The translations under genes were made by a program, and so were the position numbers. The notes under the pieces were generated by a model. It searched no databases and was not told the DNA's origin. It saw only the letters and a list, made by a program, of their open reading frames with translations. Shown one piece after another: positions 12,856-14,773 of a DNA stretch of 14,773 bases. This DNA is from Flavobacteriales bacterium (GTDB taxonomy: Bacteria; Bacteroidota; Bacteroidia; Flavobacteriales_D; Parvicellaceae): contig JALWSJ010000298.1 in the NCBI GenBank assembly GCA_026993705.1, positions 1 through 14,773 of the forward strand. The letters run 5' to 3'. Each line of letters starts with the position of its first letter. Position 1 is the first letter of the stretch.

Positions 12856-14280
12856 TTATTCTATTGCACTTAATTTAAGCATATTGGTTCCTCCTCGTTC
12901 TTCTATTGGCATACTAGCGGTGTTTACGATGAGGTCGCCTTGTGCTAAGTATCCGTCTTTTTTTAATAGGTATTTTATGTCTTCTATGGTGTGGTCGGTG
13001 CTGACCATTTTGTCGTAATAGAAGGTTTTTACGCCCCAAACTAGGCAGAGCATTGTTCGCAGTTTTTGGTTGCCGGAATAGACAAATATACGGGCTCGTG
13101 GGCGTTGGCTGGATATTTTAAAGGCTGTGTATCCTGAATTGGTCATGGTTACCACGGCTTTGGCTTTTACGCGCTCGGATAGTCGGCAGGCATCGAAACA
13201 AATGGAATCGGTTACGAATCTTGTTTGATTTTTTACGGGTTCGATTTCTTTGGCATATAATTCGTCGTATTCTTCTTCTATTCGCATGATGACGCGGTTC
13301 ATTACATCGATGACGGCTCTTGGGTGTTTTCCTACGGAGGTTTCTCCACTAAGCATTACGGCGTCGGCTCCGTCCATTACGGCATTGGCTACGTCATTTA
13401 CTTCTGCTCGCGTTGGTGATATGTTTTCTATCATACTTTCCAACATTTGCGTTGCTACAATGACTGGTTTGGCGTGAATCATGGATTTTTTGATGATTTC
13501 TTTTTGTATCAACGGGACGTTTTCCATTGGGATTTCGACTCCTAAATCTCCTCTGGCTACCATTATGGCATCAGATTCTTTGATGATGTCGTCTAAATCT
13601 GCAACAGCTTCTGGTTTTTCTATTTTGGCGACTACTCTTATGTTTTTACCACTTTTTTTTATGATGTGTTTTAACTCAATAATATCTCTCGCCGAACGCA
13701 CAAAGGAAAGTGCTATCCAATCGATATCGTATTTTATAGCCAATTCTAAGTCGATTTTATCTTTCTCAGTTAAGCTGGGTTGTGAAATATTTGTGTGTGG
13801 TAAATTTACTCCTTTTTTTGAGGATAAAACGCCTCCGTGAAGCACTTTGAGTGTTACTTCGTCCTTGCGATTGGTGGCGACAACTTCGAGCATGATTTTT
13901 CCATCATCGACCAAAACACGTTCTCCTATTTCTACATCTTGAGGGAAAGTGTCATAAGTTATGGTTACTTTTTCTGCAGTTCCTAAGATGTCTTTTGTTG
14001 TCATAATCAGTAATTCACCTGAATGCAACATAATTTTGTTGTCTTTGATATTTCCTATACGAATTTTAGGTCCTTGTAAATCGCCTAAAATGGCAACTGG
14101 ATAATTGATCTCGTCTATTATTTCGCGGATAGTTTTTATTACTTTTATATGGTCTTCGTGCGTTCCGTGTGAGAAGTTTAGACGACAGACATCAACGCCT
14201 TCTTTTATGAGTGTTTTTAGGACTTCTTTATCGGATGAGGCGGGTCCGATGGTTGCGACAACTTTTGTTCTTCTTTTCAT
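12856..14280 (-). CDS. pyk: Pyruvate kinase
   Basis: Pyruvate kinase transfers phosphate from phosphoenolpyruvate to ADP in the last step of glycolysis. The 474-residue protein, of normal bacterial length, shows RTKVVATIGPAS (4-15), RLNFSHG (33-39), GDLQGPKIRIG (66-76), the B domain with DDGKI (125-129), the active-site segment AKIEKPEA (218-225) with Lys219 and Glu221, ARGDLGVEIP (242-251) with metal ligand Asp245, ATQMLESM (276-283) with Thr277, and AVMLSGETSVGKHP (307-320). The C-terminal allosteric domain runs from about 350 to 474, and no extra phosphohistidine-type domain is present. ATG 14280 starts directly at the conserved MKRRTKVVATIGP. The leader is about 95 nt if the candidate -7 box upstream is used. 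No neighbour shares its transcript. Confidence 0.97.
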   Translation of the reverse strand: MKRRTKVVATIGPASSDKEVLKTLIKEGVDVCRLNFSHGTHEDHIKVIKTIREIIDEINYPVAILGDLQGPKIRIGNIKDNKIMLHSGELLIMTTKDILGTAEKVTITYDTFPQDVEIGERVLVDDGKIMLEVVATNRKDEVTLKVLHGGVLSSKKGVNLPHTNISQPSLTEKDKIDLELAIKYDIDWIALSFVRSARDIIELKHIIKKSGKNIRVVAKIEKPEAVADLDDIIKESDAIMVARGDLGVEIPMENVPLIQKEIIKKSMIHAKPVIVATQMLESMIENISPTRAEVNDVANAVMDGADAVMLSGETSVGKHPRAVIDVMNRVIMRIEEEYDELYAKEIEPVKNQTRFVTDSICFDACRLSERVKAKAVVTMTNSGYTAFKISSQRPRARIFVYSGNQKLRTMLCLVWGVKTFYYDKMVSTDHTIEDIKYLLKKDGYLAQGDLIVNTASMPIEERGGTNMLKLSAIE

Positions 14281-14381
14281 AGTGTGTGTAGTGTGTTTTT
14301 ATAGGACTTGTTTAAGGCTAATCTACAAAGTTTCGTGTAAAATACTATAGCTTTATAGTCTTCTCTTTATACAAGTTCACA

Positions 14382-14389
14382 CAAATATA
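14382..14389 (-). promoter_or_regulatory. Bacteroidota-type -7 box for pyruvate kinase (TATATTTG)
   Basis: On the minus strand 14389-14382 reads TATATTTG, a full match to TAnnTTTG, about 100 nt before the pyruvate kinase ATG. No matching TTTG -33 element was found at standard spacing. Confidence 0.45.
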
Positions 14390-14564
14390 AGGAAGTTCAG
14401 GTAATTATAAACCGAAAGCTTGATATTCTGACATGTTGTTTAGGAATATTCGGTTATTTGGCAACAATTTATTTCTTTTTATGAAACAAAATTGTGGTAT
14501 TTTTGTATAAGAAAAATAACCAATTGTGATTCCTAATATTTTATTACGTAACTATATAACTAAT

Positions 14565-14684
14565 ATGCTACAACAACAATACATCAAAGACGAAAATGGG
14601 GTAAAACTAGCCGTTATTACCCCTATTGAACGCTACAATAAAATGATAGAACAACTGGAAGAAAAAAATGATTTTAGTACATGA
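14565..14684 (+). CDS. Short antitoxin-like ORF, possibly truncated
   Basis: A 39-codon frame reads MLQQQYIKDENGVKLAVITP and continues IERYNKMIEQLEEKNDFST. The pattern Q-Y-I-x-D-E-N-G-x-K-x-A-V-x-x-P-I-E-x-Y is characteristic of the N-terminal half of small Phd/YefM- or RelB-like antitoxins in Bacteroidota, which usually run to about 65-80 residues with an acidic toxin-binding tail. Here the frame stops just after the Glu-rich helix, so it is either a truncated remnant or frameshifted; no continuation was found in other frames and no toxin gene is visible before the window ends at 14773. A TATTTTTG box at 14498-14505 could be its promoter. It could also be a chance ORF, but the match over the first 30 residues argues against this. 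Confidence 0.5.
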   Translation: MLQQQYIKDENGVKLAVITPIERYNKMIEQLEEKNDFST

Positions 14685-14773
14685 CAAAAAATCTACTCCC
14701 CTGACTATCAGGAAAATAAGTGTTAAATGATTTGATTAAAACATTGGTTTTCAGTATATTAGAAGAATAATAC

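Noticed and set aside
13481..13840. 119-aa plus-strand ORF inside pyruvate kinase
   Set aside because: It lies antisense to the active-site region of pyruvate kinase and shows no independent support.
4452..14280. A pyruvate-centred gene cluster (pyruvate kinase, E1, DXS)
   Set aside because: The genes lie on different strands in separate transcription units with unrelated genes between them; the clustering is probably chance.
1..14773. CRISPR array or phage-defence island
   Set aside because: No regularly spaced short repeats or cas genes are present; the repeats found are few, long and dispersed. The Fic protein alone does not make a defence island.

Overview
The window reads as chromosome of a low-GC Bacteroidota, most likely a member of the Flavobacteriaceae. 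The evidence is the protein set (a fused alpha/beta 2-oxoacid dehydrogenase E1, a periplasmic-TPR histidine kinase, an M42 peptidase), lipoprotein signal peptides, weak or absent Shine-Dalgarno sequences, and several -7 boxes matching the Bacteroidota consensus TAnnTTTG. No tRNA, rRNA or CRISPR array was seen. Most genes are housekeeping or metabolic. The accessory material sits at the two edges, in the Fic locus and in the intergenic repeats.

Layout. 1-120: the 3' end of an insertion-sequence transposase. 123-375: a structured repeat (copy 1). 450-1079 (+): a small acidic lipoprotein closed by a hairpin terminator. 6530 down to 1141 (-): a tight run of four genes in the order E1 alpha/beta fusion, yidD, radical SAM/SPASM protein, TPR histidine kinase; the last two share one base. 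6552-6700: repeat copy 3 on the minus strand, just upstream of E1. 6795-8339 (+): a PhoX/DUF839-like lipoprotein, followed closely by dxs (to 10127) and a stem-loop. 10259-11293 (+): a Fic-family protein with its own winged-helix domain, with repeated GCTCAAAAA boxes before it and a terminator after it. 12461-11418 (-): an M42 aminopeptidase. 12499-12850: repeat copy 2 with an embedded 33-nt palindrome. 14280-12856 (-): pyruvate kinase. 14565-14684 (+): a short antitoxin-like ORF.

How the genes relate. Pyruvate kinase, the E1 fusion and DXS all work around pyruvate and thiamine-diphosphate chemistry, but they are in separate transcription units, so this is probably chance clustering. The radical SAM/kinase pair is translationally coupled and may act together. 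The Fic gene looks self-contained, with a DNA-binding domain and a candidate operator.

The most unusual signal is non-coding. Three intergenic copies of one element can each fold into the same layout: an outer CGTT/AACG stem, a variable hairpin A bounded by GGC..GGATAGCC-type sequence, and a variable long hairpin B. The stems differ in sequence between copies but stay complementary. The second is the Fic protein, whose catalytic-motif histidine is a glutamine while its inhibitory motif is intact.
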